The notes beneath the pieces are model-generated. The model was not told the DNA's origin, made no database searches, and worked only from the letters and a program-made list of their open reading frames with translations. Shown here in pieces: positions 34,407 through 46,116 of a stretch of DNA of 64,000 bases. Position numbers and translations under genes: made by a program. The DNA comes from Ciona intestinalis (lineage: Eukaryota > Chordata > Ascidiacea > Phlebobranchia > Cionidae): positions 5,749,106 through 5,813,105 of the forward strand of contig NC_020174.2 in assembly GCF_000224145.3 (NCBI RefSeq), written 5' to 3'. Position 1 is the first letter of the stretch. Each line of letters begins with the position of its first letter.

Positions 34407-35626
34407 TCGAATCTGACCTGAATCTGCCTGCCTTGAGTAATGCGACGAATGAAACTCGAGCGAGCATGTTGATGGCTGACATATTAAAACCTGATGAAAA
34501 TGTCTCACGATCAAGTTACGAGGAGTATATGACTGTCGCTTATGTTGAAACCGACAACTTAAGACACATTTCAAATGTCAGTGATCAACCGCATGGTGGA
34601 ACCAACGGGACAACGTCTGTCAAACAGATATCGACCGAAATAATTGTTCGCTTGGCAACCTCGGTTATATTTAGCTGCATAGCGGCGTACATCGCAATTT
34701 CCCTCTCGGTCTACGAGTACAAAATCCGGCGCCGGACACCGAAGCGACGCGTTGGTGTGGTAGCAGCATTTATAGTGCGTTCAGTAGCGGTCAACGGTAC
34801 CGGTAACTCGGACCAGATGGCGGCAAGGATGAGGGCATGCTCCATCATAAGTTCTAGCGCTGCATGCGCCATGTTCACCGGCAAATTAGTTTACGAATTA
34901 CTTCACACATTCTTCGACGGCTTCCACCATTGCGAAGCAATCACCAACACTATTTTCGTTCTAATGACGTCCTCGCTAATATCTGTATACGTTCTCCTGT
35001 GGTTGCGCCAACGCTCGTTCTATCTACACCCGTGTACAAGGCATTTAGAGACTACAGCAGTAAGGTGGCTTAGCCCGCTAACTCTTGGCTGTATAGTAGT
35101 CACTGGACTTTTGGTTCCCGCTCTTTTCGGTCTCGCTCGTCATTACGAGGTTTCTAGAAATGGCTGCCATCTTCTCGATGGAAGCCTAAGCTTCCACTTC
35201 GTATATTTAGTCGTAACGGCCGCGCTCTCTATTGTATTTCATCTATGCCTTCTTTACCTTTTTGTCCGCCCGATTCTCACCCATCGAAACAACGTACAAG
35301 GAGGTATGAACAATATCAAATCCCGGGGAACAGAAAGACTGATAGCTGTTGTAAAAAGAGCGGTTGGAGTAACGATAGTCTGCGTCATCCTAGACGCTAC
35401 CATTGCATCCATAACCTTCCTATCAGCCAACGAACCCGTACACACAATTGTGGAAGACATAATAGTCCTTGCGAACATTATAGGCATGCCGCTCACTTTT
35501 GTGGATTGGAGGCGCCGTCTTAATATACCGAGAATGAAATTCTCACTGCGGAAAAGCTTTCGCCGGAGCACGAAGTCAAATGCGTCTGGTTTAGCGTTGG
35601 CTACAATCGATCCCGAGGTTTACTAA
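34407..35626 (+). CDS. Orphan seven-transmembrane receptor (terminal exon)
   Basis: One long open exon after a strong polypyrimidine acceptor (..TTTCTGTTCCAG). If there is no upstream exon, the first in-frame ATG is 34466 (386 aa). Numbering from that ATG: an N-glycosylation-rich N-tail (NVS, NVS, NGT), then helices at about 58-83, 125-149, 157-180, 201-222, 242-268, 292-320 and 325-347, and a basic, Ser-rich C-tail. A Cys before TM3 (HCEAI) and one in extracellular loop 2 (NGCHL) could form the usual receptor disulfide. The end of TM3 reads WLRQRSF, not DRY, and TM7 lacks NPxxY, so it is not a typical class A receptor. Ligand and family are unknown. Base composition is more GC-rich than the flanks, as expected for coding DNA. 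Confidence 0.8.
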
Positions 35627-35796
35627 TTAAGCCTTTTCAAGATTTATGACTTTTGTTTTAATGCCATCATCTCGTTGCACAGTGTTTTAATACGAACGTC
35701 ATTAAATATAAAACTTTATATCTAAATCTGGATATCGATGTTTTCACGAATAATAGGAGTAATAACAGTTATTCTCATTTGCTGAAACAGTCGATA

Positions 35797-35991
35797 TATA
35801 GTGGGGGGAAAAGATGAGACACTCTTTCAATAAATTTTCTCGTCCCATTTAGTTGTAAACAAAGAAGAATTAAAGAATATAAAACAGTATCTTCGCGACT
35901 TCCATTGACGTCGTTAATTATTTAAAATACGATCAATAATTTGGATAATGTTTTTTATAGAAGTGACCCGTCTTCCTCCACCCCACTATAC
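35797..35991 (-). mobile_element. MITE A1
   Basis: Complete but moderately diverged, between the 7TM gene and the coiled-coil gene. Confidence 0.8.
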
Positions 35992-36131
35992 AGAACTGCA
36001 GCGATAATTAAGTCACAAAACGAACGGAAAAGGACAATAAAGAAATATCAAAACAAATAAAAGTGTATACGAGACCCAGCGTACTGATATTCTCATGAAA
36101 CGTGTTTGTAAGCTTTTAAGATACTAGATTT

Positions 36132-38988
36132 TTAGCACGAGCTCGGGTATGCGCTTGAGTTTCTAGAATAGGAAGTGATCACTTGATATCGGGCTGTGAC
36201 ATCCTGGTTGTTATCAACCATTTTAACGCAGTTTGAGGATATCGGGCTTTCAAACGTGCTGCACATACACTCAGCGTGTGGGGTGCGCGTGTGTGCATTG
36301 GAGTGAGTGGGAGATCCCATGCTTTGGTTAATAGTACCAACACATAGTCGACCGGAATGCAAGGACGTGTCAAACGTGGACTCGCACGCCGAACGTCGTA
36401 TTAGGTAATTACGAAGTGGTGTACTGCTGAGTGAATCGCTCGCTCCTGGCACTTGATGAGAAGTTTCCTCCTGTGAGCAGCAACAATTAGGTTGGCAGGA
36501 GGCGCATTTTGCTCCTGTGACCGATTGGGTCAAACGGGCAAAATTCGTTTTCATTGTAAACGGTCGAGTTTGTATTTGATTGAGCGATTTCACTGCGTCT
36601 GTTGTGTTGATCGTTTTTTCGTTGATCTGTACAGATTTTTCGCCACTGAGTCTTCGTTTTGGAGTTTTGTTTGAGCTGTTTGAGCTGCAGCAGTAACATG
36701 CATTGCCAGTCGATTGGTTGCAATATCCAGTTACATTTTGTTGCGAAGCATGTATACTGGTAGAACTGCTGCTGTTCGTTTTCCGGTCGTGCTGTACTGG
36801 ACTACAAGCAGCAAATTTCGCGTTGTAGTGTCGCGAATATTGCGCAAGTTCTTTAAGTTCATAGCCAGAATTTACAGTGTGCCTTCGAAATTTTGTCGGC
36901 AAAGACGATAAGATATTATGGTGCTTGATAACTGGTGGTACCGTAGTCGAAAACCCACTATTAGTAGTTGGTACGACGGTTCGTTTTTTCGCCACAAGGC
37001 AACTAAGAGATTCGCTCGCTCGGCTGGCGGTTATTTGAGCTGTCGAGTCTGATGTTATCTCAGGATCAGAAGTGACAGTTTTGGCAAGACAAGACAGCCT
37101 CGTATTATCCATTTTGCTCCTTATCCGGTCAAGTTCGCAAGCAATGGTTGACAGTTTTTCGTCAAAGTTTCGTTGAGTTGCTTGCCGACGTTTTTCACTC
37201 TCAACGCGCAGGGAACGCGCTTCCTCTTTCACGCTATCTATTAAACCTGTGACATTCAATTTTTATTTAAATTCCGAGTATCGAATGACTTCATACCCAT
37301 GGCCTACTCAATATGTATGGAGTAAGCCTTAATGTTTTAAGTACGCCATGATATACAAAACCAATACCAAATCGACGTTATATCGTAGACTAATACTTTG
37401 TTTTAATATTAGAGCTAAAATTTCTTTCTTTTAAAATTTATTCATTGTTTGCATTATTTCTTTCAAAAGATTTTAGAAAGTTTGTTTTTAGGTAATTTCC
37501 CTTCAGGAAAACCACCAAATTGTTGTTTGTTGTTTTTCGTGAAGTTACGAAGTTGGTCTACAGTCCTATATATATTCATGTCTGGTTTGGTTCAGACAGG
37601 ATAACCTTTACAAAATAAAAAGTAAACCACGTATTTCCTAACAGACATAAAATAAATAGAAAACGACAATAACTTTTCAAAACGTTGCGAATCGTGTAAT
37701 ATTTCATCATCATGTTGGACTTTTATCTTTCACGTCTCACCCTTCATTTTCTCGTTAGTTGCTTGCATTCTTCGTTCCCTTAGTTCGTGATAGCATAACA
37801 GATCTTCTGCATTCCGGAGCCTATAACGTAGCGACCCTGCTTGTCTAAACAAACGTTCCCGGTGCTCAAGTGCTATTCTTTCCAGCTTAGATCTCCACAT
37901 TTGTGCTTCTGCTTTCGCACGTTGTTCGATTCGTAACGAGCTTCTTATTCTATCTGACGCGACTTTATATTCAGCCAGCAATCTAAGGATACCGCCAGGT
38001 AAGAGAATGTAATACATATTATATATACTTGCATTACTAAATATAACTGTGTATTGTTTATATATAGGCTACCACCGGGTAAAAGATTGTTATATTGTAG
38101 GGTGGGGGGTAATGGGACAGCTTTAGCACACAATATCCAAATATCCTAATCTTGTTTTTAACAATTAACAACGGCTTTTGGAGTTGTGAGGATACCATTT
38201 TATAAATCCTTATTTTTTGGGAAGACGTAGAAGAAAAATGTGTCCCATATTTCCCACCCTACCATACATATTATATATACTTATATTACTGAATATATGT
38301 GCGTATTGACTATGTTTATATAGGTTAAGGCTAATATGCATTTATAACGTCATCAGCATATGTGTACAAATGAAAACTGTTGGGTATTACATGACAAAAA
38401 ATGTTTTTACCTGTTTTCGTCTTTTTTCCACTCGAAACTGGAGCCGAATGTCAGGTTGTTTTGCTTCGTTTGTTTTGGTTGGTGTTGTGGTCTTGAATCA
38501 AATTTAGTTTTTCTGATGTTGCCAACACCAGCAGAACTTGTAGAAGAAGACTTGCACATTATTATTTTCTTTGAATGCCTTTTTCTACGGATCCTGGGCG
38601 CTTTTTCCTTTTTTGGAGGTTTCGGTTTATTTGTCATCCTCGGCACTGTAGGTTTTGGTGGATCTAACTCAATCTTGTTTGGCAGTTTTTGGGGAGTTTT
38701 AGTTTGTATTCTGTTTTTCACAGTAGTGATATTGTTATTGACTCTGTTTGCTCTGATGCTTGCTGCTTTGCTTTCTCTTCTTTTAGGAAGCTCCTTTTGG
38801 TTCATAACCCTTGCTTCATCATGTTTGATAACTTTTGTGCTTTCTTCATTATTTGTTTTATCAGATTTCACTTTTTCCACTGAAGCAGGTTTTGTATTTC
38901 TTGGTCTGTTCAAAGAGACAGCTTGATTGCGAGTACCACCAAGCGTTACTACTTTTTTCACCGTTGCTACCCCACATGAATTGCCCAT
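36132..38988 (-). CDS. Basic coiled-coil protein with N-myristoylation-type start (unrecognised)
   Basis: Three exons in minus-strand order: 38988-38411, 37982-37741, 37246-36132 (644 aa). Phases 2 and 1 match at both junctions. The N-terminus MGNSCGVA fits an N-myristoylation site (Gly2, Ser-like at 6 replaced by Gly) with Cys5 available for palmitoylation. Residues about 10-190 are very basic (KPKPPKKEK, RIRRKRHSKK). Exon 2 plus the start of exon 3 is a charged helix (LLAEYKVASDRIRSSL.., EEARSLRVESEKRRQ), probably coiled coil. The long Ser/Thr-rich tail has Cys clusters CYCC and CASCQPNCCC. I do not recognise the family. A MITE sits in intron 1. It is divergent from ASS1, with 446 bp between the two ATGs. 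Confidence 0.82.
38096..38268 (+). mobile_element. MITE A1, intron 1 of the coiled-coil gene
   Basis: TGTAGGGTGGGGGGTAATGG to CCCATATTTCCCACCCTACC, with small internal loss. Confidence 0.75.
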
Positions 38989-39434
38989 GTTGGCCTATCA
39001 GTGTCTTAAACAATACAATTCCATGCACAGATAATTAGTTCCTCAACCAGACAGATAATTACTTCAAAATGAAACTGGTCTTCACTCTAAACAAAAGTTG
39101 GGTACTAATGCCACCAGCAGTTCAACCAGATTTTCCACTTAAGCTGATCTTAAGTGATATACAAGTAGCCAAACAATTACTACAAGACTACTTCTTTTAC
39201 TTCTAAGCTCCTTGACTTCGATTTTTTAATCGATTTATTTTTAACTGAGAATAGTTCATTTAAAAATGAACTTTGCCGCACAGTATTATTTTTTAAGCTT
39301 TTGGTTAATAACTTTTTACTTACTACGAAAATACAAAAAATAAAACATATGAATATTTTGATTTCACAATCCTATGTTATTTCATATTATTGTTCTTTGT
39401 AGCTGAAACTTTTACCAAACTTTTTTATTTTAGA
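38989..39434. promoter_or_regulatory. Shared divergent promoter region (coiled-coil gene / ASS1)
   Basis: The two start codons point away from each other and are 446 bp apart, with no repeat between them. ASS1's ATG follows an AG at 39432-39433 that looks like a splice acceptor, so its 5'UTR may begin in an upstream non-coding exon. No clear TATA box or named factor site was identified. Confidence 0.4.
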
Positions 39435-42400
39435 ATGGCAAGTAAAGAAACTGTCGTGCTCGCATATAGTGGAGGTTTGGACACTTCATGTATTCTTGTG
39501 TGGTTGATTGAACAAGGTTACAAAGTAATTGGATTTCTGGTGAGTTTATGTTGATTAAGTTTTTTTTACAAGTGGGTGATGCCCTGCATCAAGGCATGCC
39601 ATGAAACAGGGGATTTTTTATTTTTAAATAAACTTTGATGCACCTTGTACTAAAGTATTCGACCACANNNNNNNNNNNNNNNNNNNNNNNNNNNNNNNNN
39701 NNNNNNNNNNNNNNNNNGTGGCGTATGGTTAGCGCGCCTGCCTGTAACCCAAGGTATGGGTTCAAGCTCTTCGCTGCTACCATTGTGGGCGTATGTGTCC
39801 TTGGGCAAGACACTTAACAGCAATTGCTCCAACCCAGTGGTCACTAATGGGTTGTCCAAATTATCAGCCATACATAAAAAAAATAAAAAATCCAAAAAAA
39901 ATAATCACCCAGAAAGTAACATACATGGTAACTCGTAAGCTGGCACGAGGTGTTAAACCCGTGTGATAACGATTGTCGTTTTGCGGCCACGCAAGGATAA
40001 AGTAAGTTACATACATACATATACATACATGGCATATATTTTAATACTGAAATACTGGATATTACATCACTAACATATGGGGTATATGTTAGTCATGTGG
40101 TTACACCCATAAAGAATTAGACTTTGAAAAACTTATATTCAGACAAAATATTATATTTGATTTTTATATTTTAAGTAACTTAACTCAAACAGTCCATTCA
40201 ATTTTCGCAGGTTCAAATTACGTTTAAAATTTTGTGAATTTTTTAACAAAATTGTAAAAAATTTCAGGCAGATGTTGGTCAAAATGAGGACTTTGAAGTA
40301 GCACGAGAGAAGGGTTTGCGTCTTGGTGCTGAAAAGGTGACAAACATGATAAATAATGGTCCGTAAAACATTTAACAAGGCTATGTATCTCACATTTTTG
40401 TAGAGACTTCTTGTGTGTAAAAGACACAAATATTTGGGTTAATCTTTTTTTTTCTATTTGTCCTTATATGTCTAAATGTCATTTTTTCTGAAACAAAGAA
40501 ATATAAAACAAAAAAAAAGATTTTTTTTAGTATTTAGGAATAAGAGAAATTAACGCAATTATTATTTCATTTCTGTCATGCTGACCTAATACACATGTTT
40601 GACCAGATGTATATAGAAGATTGTAAAAAGGAATTCGTTGAGGAGTTTATTTGGCCAGCAGTGCAAGCAAACGCGAAGTATGAGGATAGATACCTCATGG
40701 GCACAGCTCTTGCTCGACCATGCATCGCTCGTAAACTTATCGAAGTAGCAAAGAAAGAGAATGCTACATACATATCACATGGAGCAACTGGAAAGGTATT
40801 TTATATGAACTTTTAAAATGCATTTTTTTTTCAGTGTTAAAAATATAATATGACATTTAGATTTTATGTTTTTATTAAATTTTATATAATGAAAACTTTT
40901 TTATTTAGTGCCATTGGGTCAGTGTAATTTTCTATATTAGTTGCTAAAGTGGGATGATGGATAAGTACTGCTTTATATTTGCCAATTACTATGCACTAAC
41001 TGATAATTTTCACAGGGAAACGATCAGGTTAGGTTCGAAATAGCTTGTTACGCCTTATTTCCAACGATCAAAGTAATAGCACCTTGGAGGATGGAGAACT
41101 TCCTAAGGTATTTCGACAATATGTTAGACTTAAAAATAGTTGTAATTAGTTTATCCGAAATGTACAGATGCTGTGGCAAAGGGTACTTTATGTAGATATA
41201 GAGTATCTTGTTCATAAAAGTAAACGTTTATAGTAGCCGTGAAGTGATATGGACATATCCAGTGTTTTTGAGTATTTGTTTTCATTGCTCCTGACTCTTG
41301 TTGTTTGTTTTGTATGTAACTTGTTTGCTAGTATATTCTTACTGCTAATATGTTTTTATCATTTAAATTTTAAATCGGGGTTTCCCAAACTAGCGGTCAT
41401 GTTAAGAAATTTGGGGTCGCCGAGAGTTCACCAAATTTATCCAAACTACGGCTTTACCGCTTATTATATACTATTAACCATGAATGGTCGCGCAGAATTT
41501 TAAAAGATTAAAAACAATAAAAACAAAGGATGTGTGCGAAAAAAGAAATCTTTGCTACCGTAATCGAAGAGACAAATAAAAAAGTTAATATACAATAATA
41601 TTAAATCATGTTTAAGTAGTAGTACATGCTTATGTATTTTTCTACAGTCGGTTTGCTGGTAGAAATGACTTGTTACAATACGCTGCTGAAAAGAACATTC
41701 CAGTTAGTGCAACGAAATCTAAGTCCTGGAGCATGGATGCTAATTTAATGCATATCAGGTAACGCTATATGATGTATATGTTAAGTAACTAATGCAATGC
41801 TTAATGTATAAATCTAAATTGTCAGCCATACATTAAATTAAAAAAATTTCAAAAAATAATTGCCAGCATATTTACTTACAGCGGGTAGGGGGATGTGTAA
41901 AAAAGACTTTTTTATTCAAATAGTTTTTACCCGTAGCTTATTATTAAGATTTTAATTCTAATTTTTTTCTTTGTAATTTTAATAATTTGATCTTCATTAC
42001 TGTATTTCAAGCAATAAATAAAGTTTATGTTGTGTAACTAACTTAACCATTCTAGTTTCGAGGGGGGTGAGTTGGAAAACCCAGCGATAGCAGCCGACTC
42101 TGACATGTATATGATGACTGTGTCACCGGAGAAAGCCCCTGACAAGGCAGATCACATCTCTATTGAGTTTAAAGGAGGTTTTCCTGTCAAAGTGAAGACT
42201 CATGATGGTCGTGTATTGGAAGAATCCCTGCAACTGTTCGTATATCTGAACGAAATTGCGTAAGTCCACTTTTTCCGTTTACCATGTTTGTTTTATGTGA
42301 TATAACTTAGTGTCGTGTTATTATAGGTCTAACACACGCAAGCAGACGTGTTTAGTTTTCTACATATTTCCCTTTTACATGCGGGCTTAAAAAAGATCAC

Positions 42401-44015
42401 GCCCTTTTAGTTCACGTATTATGGGTATGTAACGAGTTAGTGTATGAATGAATGTAACTTATTTATCTTCGCGTGGTGCGTAAGCGACAGTCGTTATTAT
42501 AACACAGGTGTTCTGTTTCATACCCCTCGCCTACAGTGGTAGCAGAATCGAGCCTCGAAACCGTAAACCCTTAAACCGGAGGCAGACGCGCTAATCACTG
42601 TACGACCGCGCCGAACGTTATAATGGTCTGAATTTTTAGCGGAAAGCATGGAATTGGACGCATCGACATTGTAGAGAACCGGTTTATCGGTATGAAATCG
42701 CGTGGTTGCTACGAAACCCCGGCAGGGACGGTTCTACAAGAAGCACATATTGACCTGGAGCTTCTAACCATGGATCGTGAAGTGTTAAAGTTGAAGCAAT
42801 ACCTGAAACGAGAGTTTGAGACTCAGGTTTATAATGGTAAGCATTGCTGATATAGTAGGGTGGGGGAAGACAGGACACTTTCATTTCCGAATACCCACAT
42901 ATTCTGATCGTGTTTTAAACAATTAACACACACTACGGGAGTCGTGAAGATACAGTCTTATAAATCTTAGTATGTTCCTTGTTTACTACCAAATTGGACA
43001 AGTTGATAGAATGAAAAGGTGTCATGGCGACGGTCGTTACCCCGCCGAGTTAGGATAAAAGAAGTTTCATTCATTCATTCATCACATCTCTGTGTATGAC
43101 GTCACTCATAATAATAATGCACATTCAATGTATTACAGGCATGTGGTATAGTCCGGAGTGTGAATACACTCGAGCGTGTATTGCTCTGAGCCAGAACGTT
43201 GTTGACGGTACTGTACATCTTAAATTATACAAGGGAGGCGTCTACGTGATGTCACGTGAATCTCCCCGCTCGTTGTATAACCAGGATCTTGTAAGGTAAG
43301 TTGTAGCGTGTAAGAAATGTATGTGATATGGCAGAGTTAGTGATATTTCCGGTGTTTCCGTGTTATAAGTTTGTCTTGAATGAATGAATGTAACTTGCTT
43401 TTATCCTCGCGTTGCCGGAAAACAACAGTCGTTATAACACGGATGTTCTGTTTCATCACCTCGGTCAAACATACTAGTTACTTGGAATGTAATTTTGAGG
43501 GGAATTTTTTGAATTTTTTTTGTTTTTTTTTATGTATGGCTGAAAATTTAGGCAACCCATTAGTGACCACAGGGTTAGAGCAATTGCCGTTAAGTGTCTT
43601 GCCCGGATTCACATACGTGTTTTGTGGTGAAGTGACTTTTCGGAGGATTGTATAATTCAAATGTCTAATTATTTGGCCAGTGCCGCGGGAGAATGATTGG
43701 CTTTCCTGTGAAATCGTGTTAAGGTTCGATACGGCTAGCAGAACTCTCCTGTTATAACGACTGCCGTTAGCCCGCCGCGCAGGTTACATATATGCGGCAT
43801 ATACGGTTCTTTGTAGTTTTACAATATTTGTTTTTCATTCATATTCTACCCGGCCTGCCACGCTAATTAAAATTTCCCTGTACTTTTCCACTATAACCTT
43901 TTAACGACCCTTCAGTATGGAAGTGGAAGGCGATCACAACGCCGCTGATGCTACAGGCTTCATTCGGTTGAACGCTCTGAGGTCTCGGGAGTTCCAGAGA
44001 GTCAAGCGGTCGTAG
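39435..44015 (+). CDS. ASS1: Argininosuccinate synthase
   Basis: Catalyses citrulline + aspartate + ATP to argininosuccinate + AMP + PPi in arginine synthesis/urea-cycle chemistry; cytosolic. Exons: 39435-39539, 40268-40336, 40607-40795, 41016-41107, 41648-41758, 42056-42259, 42640-42836, 43139-43295, 43916-44015 (407 aa; human 412). The PP-loop [10 protein letters not shown] lies at residues about 10-19. The family signature [13 protein letters not shown] is split by the exon 3/4 junction. Further matches are [36 protein letters not shown] and ESPRSLYN. All splice sites are GT-AG and in phase. Introns carry SINEs, one MITE and a 50 bp gap (39668-39717). It converges with the sulfotransferase gene, 270 bp apart. 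Confidence 0.98.
39668..39717. other. Assembly gap (N), 50 bp
   Basis: A run of exactly 50 N, the conventional small-gap size, in ASS1 intron 1 at a SINE edge. Confidence 1.
39718..40020 (+). repeat. SINE, complete or nearly so, in ASS1 intron 1
   Basis: The best forward copy. Head GTGGCGTATGGTTAGCGCGC with B-box-like GGGTTCAAGCTC, body ACCATTGTGGGCGTATGTGT and GACACTTAACAGCAATTGCT, an A-rich linker, then tail GTAACTCGTAAGCTGGCACG..GGATAAAGTAAGTTACATAC. Its 5' end abuts the gap at 39717. The structure fits a tRNA-derived composite SINE such as Cics-1 (name from memory). Confidence 0.8.
42444..42620 (-). repeat. SINE with internal deletion in ASS1 intron 6
   Basis: Reverse tail (GAATGAATGTAACTTATTTA, CGACAGTCGTTATTATAACA) joined to the head (GAGCCTCGAAACCGTAAACC, GCAGACGCGCTAATCACTGT). 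The body is missing. It ends 20 bp before exon 7. Confidence 0.65.
42852..43023 (+). mobile_element. MITE A1, right end replaced by SINE, ASS1 intron 7
   Basis: Left end and core are present up to AGAATGAAAAGGTGTC, then a SINE tail. Confidence 0.75.
43024..43083 (+). repeat. SINE tail fused to a truncated MITE
   Basis: GACGGTCGTTACCCCGCCGA, then GGATAAAAGAAGTTTCATTC and ATTC repeats, directly abutting MITE sequence at 43023. Confidence 0.6.
43377..43618 (-). repeat. SINE, head missing, in ASS1 intron 8
   Basis: Reverse tail (GAATGAATGAATGTAACTTG, AACAACAGTCGTTATAACAC) and body (GGCAACCCATTAGTGACCAC, TTAAGTGTCTTGCCC). Confidence 0.7.
43690..43790 (+). repeat. SINE remnant
   Basis: GGTTCGATACGGCTAGCAGA joined to GTTATAACGACTGCCGTTAG and CCGCCGCGCAGGTTACAT; the body is deleted. 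Confidence 0.45.
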
Positions 44016-44285
44016 AAACCCAACATTGTAGCTTTCAACACGCGGTATATCACCCGTATGCAATATTAGTATATAGCCCGGTGGCTGTTTTCGAATCGTA
44101 TTGACGGCTTCGCATTTGTGCAATTATTGAATACAACACAACCTTTATTTATGCACATATACATCCACAAAGTTTCGTTTATAATATTGAACACGCAATG
44201 TTGATACTGATTTTTAATGGGACTCTTAATTGCCTCTGACATAGCGTCTGTGTAATGAATAAAACGCACAATATATATCCGAGTC

Positions 44286-46116
44286 TTACAGAAGGTCTGG
44301 GTATTTTTCCCAGATCTTATCAAACCCTGGATACTCCTTTCCAACTTTCTTCATCTTTTCGTCAATTTCTTGACTCTGTTCCTCCGACAACGTATTCCTC
44401 CAATCGCCGGCCGCTCCCTTCCTCATAAATTTCAGATCTTTAGGAGCAATAGTGATGCACTGAAGACGAAAAGAGGATGTTTTCGTTTTCTGCTGCAGTT
44501 TTATTATTTGGCTGTCAAGGCTTAAACATTAATTTTCTAGTCGAACACGCGAACAAGTGTAGTGTTTTGTAAAAATACGTTTATCGCACAATTTGGGAAT
44601 TGCTAAGTTTTGGCCACATTGCACAAAGCACTATATAAATATGCTTTATAAAGGGTTGAAGAGTATCTCCTATGTTCCTTATATGTTGTTGCAACCACAA
44701 TTCGTATGTAAAAGAGGCCCTTTATAAACAAGAAACAAACCGTATAAAAAAGAAACAAACCAACAAAAGCGAGAACATCGTTCTATTCCAAACTTGAGTT
44801 TTTATAACTCACATATTTCAAATGGTTGGACTTCATTGAGTTGAAAGAAGAGTTCTTGATGACGTTTTCTAAAACTCCTTCACGCTTGATTGAATCTGAC
44901 CATTTCGGCCCCAAGAAATTCGCTAATTTTTCAATTTCCCTGAAATGCATGAACTTTAGGGAATAATGAAAAAAATTCGGTCCATAAACCAACACGCCTC
45001 GGCGTAAGACCTTGCTTATATAGAATGAAAAGAATTTGGAATCATTCGTACACAGCAGTCGCTACAAAACAGTCGTCGATTACTATGTACCTGTCATATG
45101 CTAGATATATTTAGGTATATATAGGTATTTTGCTTGGTTGAGAAATCTCCAAAATACCCACTCGTATGCGACAACACAATTCCGGAGATTATGAAAGTGC
45201 AACAAACTGAAATTGAGTAAACTATACGGTCATAACAAACGTACGATTTGGGGTCAATTTTCATGTCTTCGTAAAGCACGAAATGGACATTTTTCTCCTT
45301 CAAGCTTTTCTCGTACCACCTTGGCACCATAACGAAATAATCGCCCCAGTCAACTTTGCCCTGCATGAAAATCTTAAAGTAATCGTCAAACTTTCCGCCC
45401 TTATATTTGTAGAAGTTATGGAAGTCAAGCGTATGGTGGAAGAACGAGACAACACAATCTTTCGGGTTACGAGCTGCGGAAATAGAAAACAACGTGAATA
45501 GATGGACTGCACAATATATATATTGTAGGGGTGGGAGAAGACGAGATACCTTTACCACATTTTATTCAAATATCCTGATCTTGTTTTAAACAATTAACAA
45601 CGATCTATGGAAGTTGTGAGGGGTTTTATATTTTTCGAATGTTTTTTGTTTACAACCGAATGGAAAGAGAAAATAGAATAAACAGGTGTCCCATCTTTCC
45701 CCACCCACTATATTCGTCTGTTTAAATAGCAGTGTACCTACGAAAATGTATTTGACGCCTTCTTTGTGCTTAATCATTCGGTCGTCCAAATGAGTTTTAA
45801 TGACCCTCGGTGCTTTAAACTCCTGTACCTTGTCACCGCCGACTAATTCTAAGAAGGGATAGTGATAGTTAAGGTTGTCGTCGCTACCAATCATGTTGCC
45901 TCCGTGCTCAATGAGGTACAGTATATTTAGCATCCATGTTGTCCCACACTTGGGATAGGTGACCACAAAAATGTCGGACGAATCCGGCTCGTAGGCTTGA
46001 GCTGAGTCGAAAATCTCTTGCGTGCAACCAGGAAACAAAGGATAACCATCGGGGAATAGCGGGTGCTTGAGATAGCTGTAGTCTGGTTTCGGTTTTTCGG
46101 GTGTGCTAGCAGACAT
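44286..46116 (-). CDS. Cytosolic sulfotransferase (SULT family)
   Basis: Transfers sulfate from PAPS to small acceptors such as phenols, amines or sterols. Exons in minus order: 46116-45738, 45473-45245, 44939-44813, 44459-44286 (302 aa, a normal SULT length). The PAPS 5'-phosphosulfate loop is TYPKCGTTWM (Cys where many have Ser). The catalytic-His segment is RVIKTHLD. The 3'-phosphate site is ARNPKDCVVSFFHH. The C-terminal PAPS motif is RKGAAGDWRNTLS. The start MSAST is the first ATG ahead of the conserved region. A complete MITE lies in intron 1 (45523-45713). The subfamily (SULT1/2/other) cannot be set by eye. All key residues are present, so it is probably functional. Confidence 0.95.
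45523..45713 (+). mobile_element. MITE A1, SULT intron 1
   Basis: Complete; ends TTGTAGGGGTGGGAGAAGAC and GTGTCCCATCTTTCCCCACC. Confidence 0.8.

Noticed and set aside
36492-36911. Plus-strand ORFs at 36492 and 36714
   Set aside because: Shadows of the long exon 3 on the minus strand.
38360-38926. 188 aa hydrophobic plus-strand ORF
   Set aside because: Antisense shadow of exon 1 of the basic coiled-coil gene; Lys/Arg codons read backwards give Phe/Leu.
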